64,000 nucleotides of DNA from Hygrophila difformis (GCA_030278955.1 JAOANR010000005.1:3639431-3703430); one strand, 5' to 3'. Shown: positions 10,623 to 21,543, counted from the stretch's first letter. Translations and numbers: made by a program. The notes: generated by a model from the letters alone, not told the origin.

Positions 10623-10775
10623 CACTAATAGAAAAATTGTAAATTTGGTAGCTAAAACTATGCTAGCTAATGAATTCGGTTGCTAAAACTGTAGTAATTA
10701 ACGAATTTCTATCACAAATTCGATCGCTAATTTCTTTAGTGAACAAATTTTACCAAAAAATTTCACTCGCTAGAA
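10623..10775 (+). mobile_element. CACTA-type terminal fragment
   Basis: The fragment opens with CACTAATAGAAAAATTG, close to the CACTACAAGAAAAA-type terminus of plant CMC/EnSpm elements. Short diverged repeats of the GCTAAAAC / TCGGTTGCTAA / GATCGCTAAT kind follow and resemble CACTA subterminal repeats. No second terminus and no 3-bp target duplication were found, so it appears truncated. A related motif set occurs at 63010-63125. Confidence 0.45.
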
Positions 10776-10989
10776 TGAAAAAAAAATCCTTTTAAGTGTT
10801 TTTATTTGTACTATATGTGCAACTTAACTAGATAGGTTCATCACATGCACCATATCCATTATAATTAGATGATGTGCACATACTTTCTCAACTTTGCATT
10901 TGGATCCAACACCTTTTTCCCTTTCCTTTTCAGCACTCATCATATTCATGTTCTCCGGACGCCAGGAGATGTGTTGAGGATTAATATTT

Positions 10990-11054
10990 GTTGAGGACTG
11001 ATTAATATTGTTGAGCTTTACTATTGAATTCAATAGTATTTATCAGTCCTCAAC
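10990..11054. repeat. Hairpin-forming inverted repeat
   Basis: GTTGAGGACTGAT (10990-11002) pairs exactly with ATCAGTCCTCAAC (11042-11054). The loop contains the palindrome CTATTGAATTCAATAG (11021-11036). GTGTTGAGGA also occurs just to the left and CCTCAACACA to the right, so the repeat may be longer. It could be a small foldback element. The rest of 10780-11920 shows no gene. Confidence 0.65.
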
Positions 11055-11923
11055 ACACCCCCTAACGCGCAAGGTGGCTAATCATGTGCGTGAACAATTC
11101 GGACAAAGCCTGCCAAAGCAAATTAGATTAAGAAACGCATTTGTGTGCACTATATATGCTGATCATGCATTTGTGTGCACTCTGTTATTAAGAAACGCTA
11201 ACAAATTAGATTAACTATAAAACCTCCAAAAATTTAAAAAAATTTAAAAAAATAAAAAAAAAGTTGGAATTAATTCCGAAATGGTGATTGAAGGAACAAG
11301 CCCAAATGCGGATTGATCAGTAGATGATATATGTGTTTGTATGTTTGTTCCTCACCACACACACAAAGTTGCCACAAATGCAATGATAAATATCGAACCG
11401 ACAGCCACCCAGTGAGAAGACATCATTAAACTTTGCAATAATAGGCCTTTTCACATAAAATATACAGTATATAAACAAATAAATGGGAATGGCTCTCCGA
11501 TATTTACAGTGAAGACTTGCCCAGGTGGCCAAGTTCCTATTTTCCAACCTTATAGTTGGGGTTTCTATTCTTCATCCAGCCCCCTTATCCCTTTATAATG
11601 TGTGCGGCTGGGCATCCGCCACCTATTCGCTTTGCCAAAAAATATTTGTAGTACGTACTACGTATACTATATTCAATTTTATTTTCAAAATAAAATTAGA
11701 ATATTTTTAAAGTTTGGGCCGGCTGATTGATCCATTGGGCATTTTCTTCAAAACAAGTATGGGCCTTGTTTTCACAGAGCCCAACTAAGTGAGAAAATTA
11801 GAAGCACATATGTTGCATATTATTTTAAAAAGAAAAAAAATACTATCAATAAAAACAAAATATTAGTATCACTGTATAATTAAAAGTATTAGTATATTAC
11901 TTGGGAGAAAGGCAAATATATTA

Positions 11924-12183
11924 CTACCTCTGTTCTCAAATAAGTGATCCATTTGCATAGTAGTCACTATTCATTGAGTAACTTTAATTAATTTTTTTAA
12001 CATAGTTATATAAGAATAAACATAGTCAAGTGAGATCTTGTTAGATTCATCTAATTACATAGTTTTAGAATATCAAATTTTTATAATTTTTATTTATGTA
12101 CAATTTGAGTTGGTAACCTTTAAAAATATATTTTGGACGACGTGAAATGCAGAAATGGTGCATTTAAAAGGGAACTGAGGAAG
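11924..12183. mobile_element. Stowaway-like MITE, 260 bp
   Basis: Imperfect terminal inverted repeats begin CTACCTCTGTTCTCAAATAAG and end GGGAACTGAGGAAG, flanked by TA on both sides (11922-11923 and 12184-12185). The interior (ACATAGTCAAGTGAGATCTT) closely matches the MITE at 59835-60096, so the two belong to one family. Nothing is encoded. Confidence 0.7.
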
Positions 12184-12185
12184 TA

Positions 12186-12438
12186 CCCCCCCGTTCCTTT
12201 TTAGTTGTCTCTTTCAGCTCAATTTAAATAACCAATGTTTGCATTAATTAACTCATAAATTTACATTTTTACCCTTCAACTAAATTCATTCTTAATAAAT
12301 GTCAACAAATAGCATTTATGTAAAGTGGAGGACAATATAGTAAAAATATAGCAGAATTACCTATAACTATCTAAATATGACAACTATTTTGGAATACTTT
12401 TTACTCTCTAAAAAAACAACTAAAAGGACCGAAGGGAG
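12186..12438. mobile_element. Stowaway-like MITE, 253 bp
   Basis: The termini CCCGTTCCTTTTTAGTTGTC and GACCGAAGGGAG, with the ACAACTAAAAGGACC stretch, form inverted repeats of about 24 bp. TA lies on both sides (12184-12185 and 12439-12440). The left TA is also the right TA of the preceding MITE, so the two elements are back to back. The interior is not coding and is unlike the neighbouring MITE family. Confidence 0.75.
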
Positions 12439-12552
12439 TAATAGGCAGTGGGATATATATAAAAAATAATAATAAAAAAAAAAGGCAGGGTAACAGGAAA
12501 CAGCAAGCTGGCGTTGAAAACAAAATTCAATAGGGAATGATCAGAGAAGGGG

Positions 12553-12570
12553 CACGTGATTACGCACGTG
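12553..12570. promoter_or_regulatory. Pair of G-box motifs
   Basis: CACGTG occurs twice (12553-12558 and 12565-12570), the second as GCACGTGGC, an ABRE/G-box context bound by plant bZIP and bHLH factors. They lie 2.6 kb upstream of the GATA gene. A distal regulatory role is only a possibility. The rest of 12440-13460 is AT-rich with no gene seen. Confidence 0.3.
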
Positions 12571-13463
12571 GCGTGCATTTTGCTTGGGGATTAGAGATCC
12601 CATGCTTTCTTGCACCCCTCTCACATGCTTCTATTACAATAAAACTTGTAAATTACTACTACTACTACATTTTTAAAATATTACTGTATTTTTTTAAAAA
12701 GTAAAATAAAGTAAAACAGGGATTAAAATCGTACTAATTAATTAAGTCACACAAATCTATAGCATAGATTAATAAAAGGTCAAATAGTGGGCAGAGATTG
12801 CACGTGCATGCATATGCCAACACTCCATTGTTCACTATTGCTATTTCTAAAGTTAAACTACCACCTTATTTGGAAATTAGTTGGCGAGTAATAAATTAGT
12901 TAAAATTAATTATTTGATAATTTTGAGATTAATTTTTTATCTAGCTTAAATTTAAAATGCTATTATTTACAACAGTTTAAAAAATTGTATGGACACTGTT
13001 TTAAGAGTTATTTTACCTCACATTGTATAATAAAATAACTGATTTAATTTAACTGTTTTGCCTTTTTTTTATTACCCTCAGTCACACCCTGTTTGAAGGA
13101 GTGATCAATTTGACCTCATCTTATTATATTTATATATAAAAATATACTAGTATAATTAATTTAGTTCTTCTTATAGTCATTTAATTATATAATTTTAGAA
13201 TGAGTCAATGTATTGGGACGGAATATATTTTAAATATATATATTTATATATTATGGGACATATGACACTCTTAAGTATTGCCATTAATGTTACCTACAAA
13301 ACATTGAGTGAAGAGTGATGGGTGGAACGTGAACAAAAGCATTCCACTTTATGGGATGATATTTGTTTATTGCATTCTAATTCTAATTTATTTTCATGAT
13401 AAAATGTTAATATTAGTAATAAAGTTGTAAAAAGAAAAAAGAAGTAAAAGAAAATGGAAAAAA

Positions 13464-14431
13464 GTCAATATAGTCCTTTATTTTTACAAAAAAGTCAAAT
13501 CAGTCATTTTTTTTATTTTTTGGCCAAATTGGTCCGCTACATATACTAATTACATCCCAATCGGTCCTCCATCCACTAATTATGCCCTAATTACATATTT
13601 TTGGCCAAATCAGGCTTTTTTTTTCAAAAATCTAAATTGGTCCATTATTAATTTTTGCCCCCTTTTATGCAGTCCAATGCACATTTCAAACCACTAATAA
13701 CTCAAATTCGATATAAGTAAAAATTCTAAAATTTTGATATTTATAAACTACACGACGTGACAAATCTAACAAGATCCTACTTGGTTCATTTTAAGTTGTA
13801 TATCTATGTTTAAACTTTAAGTCAAAACAAGTGTGTGAATAGTAGCAAATTAGATAATGTAATTATTAAAAAAATGGAGGGAGTATATCACATAAAATGG
13901 TGTTTCTCCATAAAATGTGATATACTCCCTCCATTTTATGGAGAAACACCATTTTTTAATAACAAGATCCTACTTGGTTCATTTTATGGAGAAACACCAT
14001 TTTATGTGATATACTCCCTCCATTTTTTAATAACTATATTGTCTAATTTGCTACTATTCACACACTTGTTTTGACTTAAATTTTAAACATAGATATACAA
14101 ATTAAAATGAGCTAAGTAGGATCTTATTAGATTCGTCTCGTCGTGTAGTTTACAAATATCAAAATTTTAGAATTTTTACTTATACCGATTTTGAGTTGTT
14201 AGTAGTTTGAAATGTGCATTGGACTGCATGAAAGTAGGCAAAAATTAATAACGGACCAATTTAGATTTTTGAAAAAAAAAGGACTGATTTGGCCAAAAAT
14301 ATGTAATTAGGGCATAATTAGTGGATGGAGGACCGATTGGGACGTAATTAGTATATGTAGCGGACCAATTTGGCCAAAAAATAAAAAATGACTGATTTGA
14401 CTTTTTTGTAAAAATAAAGGACTATATTGAC
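13464..14431. mobile_element. Large palindromic foldback element (~970 bp)
   Basis: The left arm starts GTCAATATAGTCCTTTATTTTTAC and the right arm ends with its reverse complement. Landmarks along both arms pair about a common axis near 13948. For example, 13531-13588 pairs with 14307-14365. Each arm contains a copy of the MITE family seen at 36230 and 40385 (ACTACACGACG and AACAAGATCCTACTTGG). The centre (about 13910-13985) repeats TTTATGGAGAAACACCATTTT and ACTCCCTCCATTTT in both orientations. The arms are long and only slightly diverged, so the palindrome is fairly young. It encodes nothing recognisable. Confidence 0.8.
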
Positions 14432-15130
14432 CTTTTCTCCAAAAGCGCATACACTGATGCACATTAATGAACGAATTGCAACTAATGTGGATAAACTTTT
14501 TAGATCAAAGAACTTAATACGTGTTCGATTTATTTATTTTTATTTTTTAATAAATTATTATATTTCTAAAACATTTTATTGTACTGCCTTCTAATTTGCA
14601 TTGTCGACAAGCACCGATACACCTATAACATGGGTTTGACTCGTGGCCCATGCATATTTCTTTCTTTCCTTTTTTTTTTTTTTTTTTTTTGAACCGTGTT
14701 AAAGTGAATAATTAGGAATTTATATAATCGGATAATAACTAATTTCAAATGTTACTTAATTTATTTATTATTTATTATAATGGTCCATACTCCATATGGA
14801 TACTCTTTCTCTTCTCTCAATTTGTAGTTTTTTTTAGTTTTCTTTTTTGTCGCCACTTGTGCGTCACCCTTAAAAAAAATTAACCATGCACAAAATGTTA
14901 AAATCACAAGTGTAATCTAAATCACATCTCACACGGCAAAATTTACGTTACCATATTACTACTTAAAAATTAGATTTTTTTTGGCTGAGCAGTTTATACC
15001 GATTAAGAAATCAGAGAATTTAAATTAAATATTTTTGGAAAAACAAAAGTACTCCATATTATGTCCATATTATGTAGTAGTACTATAGTCTATATGTATG
15101 AGTAATGAGTGTATGTATCATTCTATATAT
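14432..15130. other. Interval upstream of the GATA gene
   Basis: AT-rich sequence with a poly-T run of more than 20 bases near 14669-14690. No gene or element is recognised. It probably contains the proximal promoter of the GATA gene toward its right end. Confidence 0.5.
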
Positions 15131-15139
15131 GCATGTGTG

Positions 15140-15147
15140 TATATATA
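15140..15147 (+). promoter_or_regulatory. TATA box of the GATA gene
   Basis: TATATATA is followed by G, 46 bp before the ATG at 15193, leaving a short leader. The spacing fits a plant core promoter with initiation around 15170-15180. The neighbouring AT-rich sequence makes the exact element uncertain. Confidence 0.5.
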
Positions 15148-15192
15148 GTAAGTGCCCAGTGCACGCTACTCGCTATTCCATCCACCGGAGAG

Positions 15193-15965
15193 ATGGATGT
15201 ATCAGTAGATGAGTTTTTCGATTTCTCCATCGCCGCCGCCGTTGACCGCTCATCCTCCGGCGGAAGCGACGGCCTATCCGTGGCTTGCTTCGAGCAGTCA
15301 TACACTGATACGTCGTCTCACTTGACCGACCTTCTCTCGATACCAGTGAGTTCTCATTTCAGAAACCAACTGATATCCGATTAGATTCGTAATCCATCCG
15401 TATGTGTTTGTATATCTGAAAGATCGGTGAGTTTTCGAATATTCGCTGCTAGATTTGATCAATTTCTGGATTTTTCATGTAGACAGATGACGCGGCGGAG
15501 CTGGAATGGCTGTCCAGATACATGGATGACTCTTTTACGGATTTACCGGCGAGCGAATCCACTGGCGCAACCGTCAGTTTCCAGGCGGGAAGCGTGGCAG
15601 GATTTCATGGCCGGCCGAGGAGCAAACGGTCGCGGGGCATCGGCGGTGCGTCGGGGGAGGACGGCGGCGTGAAGAGAGGGGAGATGTGCGTGACGGAGGT
15701 GGCGCGGAGGTGCACGCACTGCGCGTCGGAGAAGACGCCGCAGTGGAGGGCGGGGCCGTTGGGGCCGAAGACGTTGTGCAACGCATGTGGAGTGAGGTAC
15801 AAGTCGGGACGGCTGGTCCCGGAGTACAGGCCGGCTGCAAGTCCAACCTTCGTGCTGACTCAGCACTCGAACTCGCATCGGAAGGTTCTGGAACTCCGGC
15901 GGCAAAAGGAACTGATCCGCCAGCAGCGACAGGAGGGGTACGGGCGTCATTTCGGGGTCTGCTGA
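15193..15965 (+). CDS. Class I GATA zinc-finger transcription factor (two exons)
   Basis: Two exons, 15193-15345 and 15483-15965, join in phase 0 to give 211 residues. The donor is ACCA|GTGAGT and the acceptor is TTCATGTAG|ACAG. The plant GATA family binds WGATAR DNA in the nucleus and regulates light, nitrogen and developmental genes. The single finger is C-X2-C-X18-C-X2-C: CTHC, 18 residues, then CNAC, in a context with [15 protein letters not shown] and RYKSGRL, typical of subfamily I. The acidic N-terminus carries the AAELEWLS block common in that subfamily. A basic tail ([12 protein letters not shown]) follows the finger. The start is the first ATG after the TATA box, and AATAAA lies at 16036. 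The length is at the short end for the group. No defects are seen. Confidence 0.93.
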
Positions 15966-16035
15966 CGTCAGATATGCCACGTGTTTACTTATTATTGTTA
16001 CGAATTCTATGAAACACCACATGAGTTTTGCACTC

Positions 16036-16041
16036 AATAAA
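16036..16041 (+). terminator. Polyadenylation signal of the GATA gene
   Basis: AATAAA lies 71 bp after the stop codon, followed by a T-rich and GT-rich stretch, as expected for a plant 3' end. Confidence 0.6.
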
Positions 16042-16320
16042 ATTTTCGTGTTGACACTTTTTTTGTGCTTCCCGTTTGTAAGTTTTTGAGTACATTTCCA
16101 TTTCGCAGTTGCTTGCTCTTAAGAAAAAAGAAAAACTAACAGTGGAAAGCTATCTACAAAATTGTGCATACTTGGGCCAAATTCATACTAAAAATAAGTA
16201 CAAATTAAAATTCATCCAGCCAAACAGGGTATTAACTTTTTACGTTTATTTTTGACTTATTGTGTTATGGATTCTATAAAATTCTTGTTAGACTTTGCTT
16301 AATTTGATATAAATATACCG

Positions 16321-16357
16321 AATGGGTTCACGTGCGGATGTCCGCATATCCGGACAT
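16321..16357. repeat. Short palindrome ATGTCCG...CGGACAT
   Basis: ATGTCCGCATATCCGGACAT at about 16339-16358 is an inverted repeat with a short spacer. No protein-coding gene is recognised from 16050 to 17950. This hairpin and the 125-bp tandem repeat are the only structures seen there. Confidence 0.4.
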
Positions 16358-16747
16358 GATGTATGTGTGCAATAAAAGTGTTTTTTTTATTTGTTTATCA
16401 GAAGTCTCTAGATTTTAATATTTTTTCCTTTTATATGTCTTATAAATTAGGGCCAAATTAAGGGTATTTCCAAATCTTTTCTCCAAAATCATGGAATTCA
16501 ATTGTATAGGGAACTAATTGTTGTGGGCCATAATATTATCCAAAATTAAAAAGATTTTGCACATTTTATATTTTTAACAACTGATTGTGTTGGATATTAT
16601 TGTCTTCCAGCGCCCTTTTCAATTTGGACCACTATTATCTTTCAAAAAGAGAGTAGAAAGGGACCCGACACAACACATTCATTCTCTTCTCCACCATATC
16701 ACGGAGAACGGGTTATTCAGATCCATCACCCCATCACCGTTGTGATG

Positions 16748-16990
16748 CTTTGTGTTACGTAGTTTGTGCTATATGATGTGCCATATTATGTTCTATAACG
16801 TGTGATGCTGTTACCATGCAATGTTTGTGCTATGAAATGTGCACATCATTGTTCTATCCATGACGCCTTGTGCTTTGTGCTACGTAGTTTGTGCTATATG
16901 ATGTGCCATATCATATCTATAACGTGTGATGCTGTTACCATGCAATGTTTGTGCTATGAAATGTGCACATCAATGTTCTATCCATCACTT
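16748..16990. repeat. Two-copy tandem repeat, period ~125 bp
   Basis: The block running from TACGTAGTTTGTGCTATATG to AAATGTGCACATCA occurs twice. AGTTTGTGCT starts at 16761 and again at 16886, giving a period of 125 bp. The block itself contains several degenerate TGTGCTATGA-like words. The copies are nearly identical, so the duplication is recent. No coding function is apparent. Confidence 0.8.
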
Positions 16991-18052
16991 TGTTATTAAA
17001 AACATAATCTTAAAATCCATTGTACGTAAAACCTTTAGAACCATTAAAAGCAATGCACTGCATTTCACTTGTTACCTGACAACACCGGCGCAAAACGGCT
17101 CTCTACGTCGGTGTTAATTAAGGTATACGTATCACAACACATTTCACTACTAGCCGCTGCATCATCATCCTCTTCACCAACTTCTCACATGGTAATGACA
17201 CAGAATCATCACAGTACTGTAAACCCTCGTCGTCTCCGTCAAGACATCATTCCCCATCTTCCGTATCATCATCGCCGAGACGGAGGTTTTCGGTTGTGAT
17301 TGCGTCGTCGCCGGCATCAACTACATATTCCGGGGAGGCATTCAGATCCGGCATCTCCATTCTCCCTTTCCCCCGTCGAATTGTCTGCTCCTTTTTTCGG
17401 TTACGCAATTAGATCAGCAATTATCAATATTAGCTCCATAATCAAATTGGAATGTTACTAATCAATCTTTCATGACGCCTTTAATTAGGGGTAATCTGAT
17501 TCACTTTCCAATGTGATTAATTGGGTTCAAATGGAAGGTGTGCAGCGATGGATATCGCGTATCATATCTTACTCTGCATGAGATCACGCCCGCATATGCA
17601 GATGCATAGCAGTCCGTATAGTAACTTAATTGTAAATATACAGTGCAATGATAAATTAGGATTTATAGGAATGTGCATGGAGGATAATAGAATTCCATCT
17701 GAGATTTTCTATCATGAGAAAACATCGTGCGTATGTCTTTGACTCGTTGTAAGATTACTTCTGTAACAAAATTCAATTGAATCAATTGGGCTCGTTGAAA
17801 ACTAAATTCAACATGTTAATTTGAGGGAAAATTAGAGTAAATGACCCATTTTATTTAGTTTGTATTTTAAAAAGATCCATTGCAAAAAACTTACAAAAAA
17901 GGACCCATTTAATTTTTGACTTTTAAACATCACCCACACAACTTTCCAATAATTTTATCTTTAAGTATAAGATACACTCTACAACTTGACTTTCTAATTA
18001 CCAAAAATTCCCTTTATTTTGTAAACCCACTACAATAATTAATTTATAAAAA

Positions 18053-18319
18053 ATGAATCAAGAAGAAATAAATTCATTAATATACGAATATGAAATATAT
18101 TTACAAACTATGGAAGAAAGAGTTGAAAATTGAAATGACATTGTTTATACTATACTCATATTTTTAACTGAATATAATCAAAAGGTATATCCCTATTCAA
18201 AAGAAAAAAGTTTTTGGGACAGAATAATTTTACTAAGAATAGGATCAGATAGTGAAAATTATGATGAAGAAATACCAGACAATTTAAGTAATTATGGTGA
18301 ATATTATTTTTCTGATTAA
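18053..18319 (+). pseudogene. Small ORF in the viral leader, interrupted
   Basis: ATG at 18053 opens an A-rich frame of 88 codons ending at TAA 18317-18319, with one in-frame TGA at 18131-18133. Composition matches the viral ORFs. Since it lies before the primer site, it would belong to the leader or genome end in a circular map. No family is recognised. Confidence 0.4.
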
Positions 18320-18361
18320 ATACAACCAGTAACACAACAAATACAACCAGTAACACAACAA
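18320..18361. repeat. 21-bp tandem repeat, two copies
   Basis: The unit TACAACCAGTAACACAACAA plus one A is present twice without mismatch, directly before the primer binding site. It may be a viral leader feature or a local slippage event. Confidence 0.9.
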
Positions 18362-18401
18362 AACTAATTAAAACATTTTGATATTCAACCCCTTAACAAT
18401 T

Positions 18402-18413
18402 TGGTATCAGAGC
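18402..18413 (+). promoter_or_regulatory. tRNA-Met primer binding site of the endogenous virus
   Basis: TGGTATCAGAGC is the complement of the 3' end of plant initiator tRNA-Met. It is the site where caulimovirids prime minus-strand DNA synthesis, and by convention it marks nucleotide 1 of their maps. The first viral ORF begins 20 bases later. Confidence 0.85.
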
Positions 18414-18433
18414 CCAGAACGATTAATTTGGAC

Positions 18434-19000
18434 ATGAGTAATTATAATAATAATAATGATCATATATTAAACAATCATATGACAAGATTAAGAATAGACA
18501 CTTCAAAAAAACTATACCCAGAATATATTCCAACAGCAAGATATCCTTTAGATGAAAATCAAGAAATAGATTATCCACAAAGTATGATTAATCCACTCGA
18601 TACTGAAAACTATATAATAAATAGAAATGATGAATATGCACAAAATAACACCGATAGCTTGATGATACAAGCAAGAATTGAAAGAGCCTTTCTAAATAGA
18701 ATAAGAGGATTAGAACCACAAATAAGACCACTTACAGAAATAAGAACCAACGATAATCGAAGATTTTTAACACCCACATTTAATCCTGATCATGAAATAA
18801 GTCAAAGAGAAATAGAAAATATGGATCAACAAATAGAAGAAAGAAAAACATACATAGACAGAAGAAGAAGATTAAATAGATTGCAAAACGATGAAGAATT
18901 TGGAATAAGACTAGGAAATAGAGGAAAAAGATTACTTTGGATAGGAAACTATATAATCGAAACGGAAGAATGTAATGGTAATTTAATACAAATTATATAA
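18434..19000 (+). CDS. Endogenous virus ORF 1, 188 residues, unknown role
   Basis: The ATG at 18434 is the first after the primer site. The frame is open to a TAA at 19000 and encodes a hydrophilic protein rich in Asn, Ile, Arg and Glu. The region after about residue 70 looks helical, with charged runs such as RRRRLNRLQ. No family motif is recognised. Position immediately after the primer site matches the first small ORF of several caulimovirids. It is the best-preserved viral frame here. After the stop, 19001-19172 continues A-rich with no clear gene, perhaps an eroded continuation of the same frame. Confidence 0.55.
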   Translation: MSNYNNNNDHILNNHMTRLRIDTSKKLYPEYIPTARYPLDENQEIDYPQSMINPLDTENYIINRNDEYAQNNTDSLMIQARIERAFLNRIRGLEPQIRPLTEIRTNDNRRFLTPTFNPDHEISQREIENMDQQIEERKTYIDRRRRLNRLQNDEEFGIRLGNRGKRLLWIGNYIIETEECNGNLIQII

Positions 19001-19172
19001 ATAAGAGATGAAGAACAAGAGTTATTATCACAAGTCAAATTAACTATAATCAAAAATGAAATTACAACTTATAGAATGTTTCCAGGATATATAATACATA
19101 ACACCATGTTTACTAGAGCACCTTCACCCGAATTTTCAGATCAAGAATCAAATTATAGTGAAGACTAATAAA

Positions 19173-19499
19173 ATGCCAGGAATAAAGTTAGAAAATGAAA
19201 CATTAGAAAGACTGACTAATAAAATTCATGAAATAGAAAGTCAACCACAAGATATAAGTACCATAATAATGAAACAAAAATTATTAAGAATAAAATTCAA
19301 GATTTCTAAAATGATAGATGAAAGAGAAGCATATGTAATTATACAAAAACATATAGATCCAGAAAAAGAAGAATCGGAGTTAATAAAAGAATGGTATTTA
19401 AATGAATTAGAAATAATAGAAATAGAAGAATTAGAAAGGGAAACTGAAATAAATGAAGTAAACGACTTCATTAGAAACATAAGAAATATTAGAAGATGA
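19173..19499 (+). CDS. Endogenous virus ORF 2, 108 residues, helical
   Basis: A short open frame from ATG 19173 encodes a very acidic, Glu/Ile-rich and probably alpha-helical protein. Its TGA (19497-19499) overlaps the next ATG as ATGA. That coupling is typical of adjacent caulimovirid ORFs translated from one polycistronic RNA. The small helical proteins of these viruses often act in virion association or aphid transmission, but nothing here identifies a specific role. Confidence 0.5.
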   Translation: MPGIKLENETLERLTNKIHEIESQPQDISTIIMKQKLLRIKFKISKMIDEREAYVIIQKHIDPEKEESELIKEWYLNELEIIEIEELERETEINEVNDFIRNIRNIRR

Positions 19500-19762
19500 G
19501 TTATCTAGAAGATTTAGAAACAATAAAAGATGGAATTGAACTAATAAAAGAATTAATGATAAGTCTAGATACAAGACTCTACAATATCGAAAGATACATA
19601 GACAAAACAATAATTAAAACTCCACAAAAGCAAGTAGAATTAGAAAAGTCACTCCCACTACCGAAATGGGAGAAGACACCAGGACCAGGAAGTCTCGATC
19701 ATAGAGTAAAGATGAAAGAAATAGAAAAACTAAACAAACAAAACAAAATTAGAATCCTGTAG
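19496..19762 (+). CDS. Endogenous virus ORF 3, 88 residues, coiled-coil type
   Basis: Starts inside the ATGA overlap with the previous frame. The first 45 residues have a heptad-like spacing of Leu and Ile (LETIKDGIELIKELMISL), suggesting a coiled coil. A Pro-rich stretch and a basic tail follow. Small coiled-coil proteins with a basic Pro-containing tail, in this position, recall the virion-associated proteins of caulimovirids; this is inference from layout only. It ends at TAG 19760-19762, and A-rich sequence continues to the coat protein ATG at 19845. Confidence 0.5.
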   Translation: MSYLEDLETIKDGIELIKELMISLDTRLYNIERYIDKTIIKTPQKQVELEKSLPLPKWEKTPGPGSLDHRVKMKEIEKLNKQNKIRIL

Positions 19763-19844
19763 ACAAAGTAGAAAAATTAAAAAAGATAAATGAAGAACTA
19801 AAGGAAGATAAATTAGAAAGTAGAGAAGATAAAGAAGAAACAGA

Positions 19845-21297
19845 ATGAATACAAGTATAGAAGACTTAATAAATGAATTAAGTAGTGATTTAAAACGACT
19901 AAATTTAGAACCAATATATACAGGAACATTTTCAGAAACAGAATTAGAAACTAATGAAAGCGATTTGGAAGAACAACATAAAGTCTTTATGAATAATCAT
20001 AGATCATGTTTACCATCATCAGAAATAGTTGGAGAAAGTAGCACTACCTTGCCAAGAGAAGGTGTAACAGGAACTATACCAATGGAAGTAGATCAAACTA
20101 CAAATAGACAAAATATAGACAATTATCAAAGTAGATTACAAAATTTACCTTCAATAAATTTTCCAATAAGAAAAACAACCTCTAAAAAAGAAATTTGGAA
20201 ATACAATGAAGATTTTGAGTTAAAAGAAACAAGAATAGGAAATGTGAGACCAGGAGATGCAATATTCCTAAACAGCCAAGTCTAGAACTAAAAAAATGGA
20301 AACAGATAATAAGAATACATTTAATGTCAGAAGAAAGTACGTCAAGAGCAAAAACATTAAAAATATGAAATCTAGTCCAAGGAAATGTGGCACAATTCCT
20401 TGCAGGAATTTCCTCAAATACAAAACAAACTTATATGAATTCAATTACTCAAGGATTTGGACAAGATGTAAACACAGGAATAGAGGAATTTATCAATATC
20501 ATACAAGAAGAATTCCTAGGAGTACAGAGCTTAGATAATAATGCTATAATAGAAGAACGAGATCAAGCGTTACTAAAATTAAATAAAATAAGACTAAGAG
20601 ATTTATGCTTTTTTGATCAATTCTCTGAATAATTTAAAAGTTATTATTATATAGCTTATACAAGCTCACAAAATAATGAACACATCATGAACTCTATATT
20701 TTCAAAATTACCATCACCATGGGATGAATATATGTGGAAAACATGGATTCAAAATAAAAATGACTATCCGAATAATTTAGGAAGCCAAATAAGATTAATA
20801 AGACAGTAATAACTGAGTTATGTTACCAAAGAAAAATATTAGACCACACTAAAATATATAATACAGCTGCTGATTTATGCTGTCAAGAAAATGCAGAAAA
20901 CTTTGAATGGGGAAAAAATAAATCATATAGAAAAAATAAGAGATTTAAAAAATTTAAACCAATAAAAAGAAAATTTAAGAAAGGAAAAAGATTTAAAATC
21001 TTTAATAAGAAAAAATTCTTTAAGCCAAAATTTGGAAGAAAATATTATAAAAGAAGAAATAATAAAAGACAAAATAAAAAGAATCCAACCACATGTAAAT
21101 GTTATAACTGTGGAGAAATATGACACTTTGCAAGTGATTGTACAAAACCAAAGAAAAAACAAGTAAGATTTATGGAATATGATATTATAGATGAAGAAAT
21201 ATTCAAAGAAATAGAATCAAATCTAGAAAGTATAAGTGAACCAGAATCAGGTGATGAGATATATGAAGTAAAATTCTCTGAAATAGAAAATGAATAA
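19845..21297 (+). pseudogene. Endogenous virus coat protein, broken
   Basis: Several frames in succession (19845-20285, 20387-20632, then to 21297) carry the features of a caulimovirid capsid protein. These are an acidic N-terminal part, a central core, and a long Lys/Arg-rich stretch around 20920-21085. A C-X2-C-X4-H-X4-C zinc knuckle follows at about 21097-21140, the nucleic-acid binding part. In-frame stops and frameshifts break it. One TGA falls inside the zinc knuckle at about 21121. The terminal TAA (21295-21297) overlaps the ATG of the movement-protein frame by 8 bases. It cannot give a full-length product. Confidence 0.7.
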
Positions 21298-21543
21298 AAA
21301 TAAAGAAATAATCACAGAAGAACAAGAGGAAACAAAAGAAATAGAATATGTAGAACAATATGAAGGACAAAGAGGATATGCAATAAAAGCTATCTTAAGT
21401 CCAGAACAAATTAATAAAATACAAGGATTAGATCTAAAACATGGATTCAAACATACAAATTTTAATATACTATCAAGAACATTCTCAAGAAATAATATAG
21501 TAATTCATAAATATCATGAACTAGAAAAAACAGTAGATGTATG
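21290..21543 (+). pseudogene. Endogenous virus movement protein, 5' part
   Basis: The frame opens at ATG 21290 and runs into the Copia insertion after the duplicated GTATG (21539-21543). The region resembles the start of the 30K-superfamily movement protein of caulimovirids, which modifies plasmodesmata for cell-to-cell spread. This is judged from its position and from the continuation beyond the insertion. The 8.9-kb insertion separates it from its 3' part. Confidence 0.6.

Noticed and set aside
13835..14074. 79-codon frame at the centre of the palindrome
   Set aside because: It reads across inverted-repeat sequence, has no family match, and would be disrupted by the fold symmetry.
15543..16037. 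164-codon minus-strand frame over the GATA gene
   Set aside because: Arg/Pro/Ala-rich antisense of a GC-rich coding exon. The zinc finger and splice sites support the plus strand.
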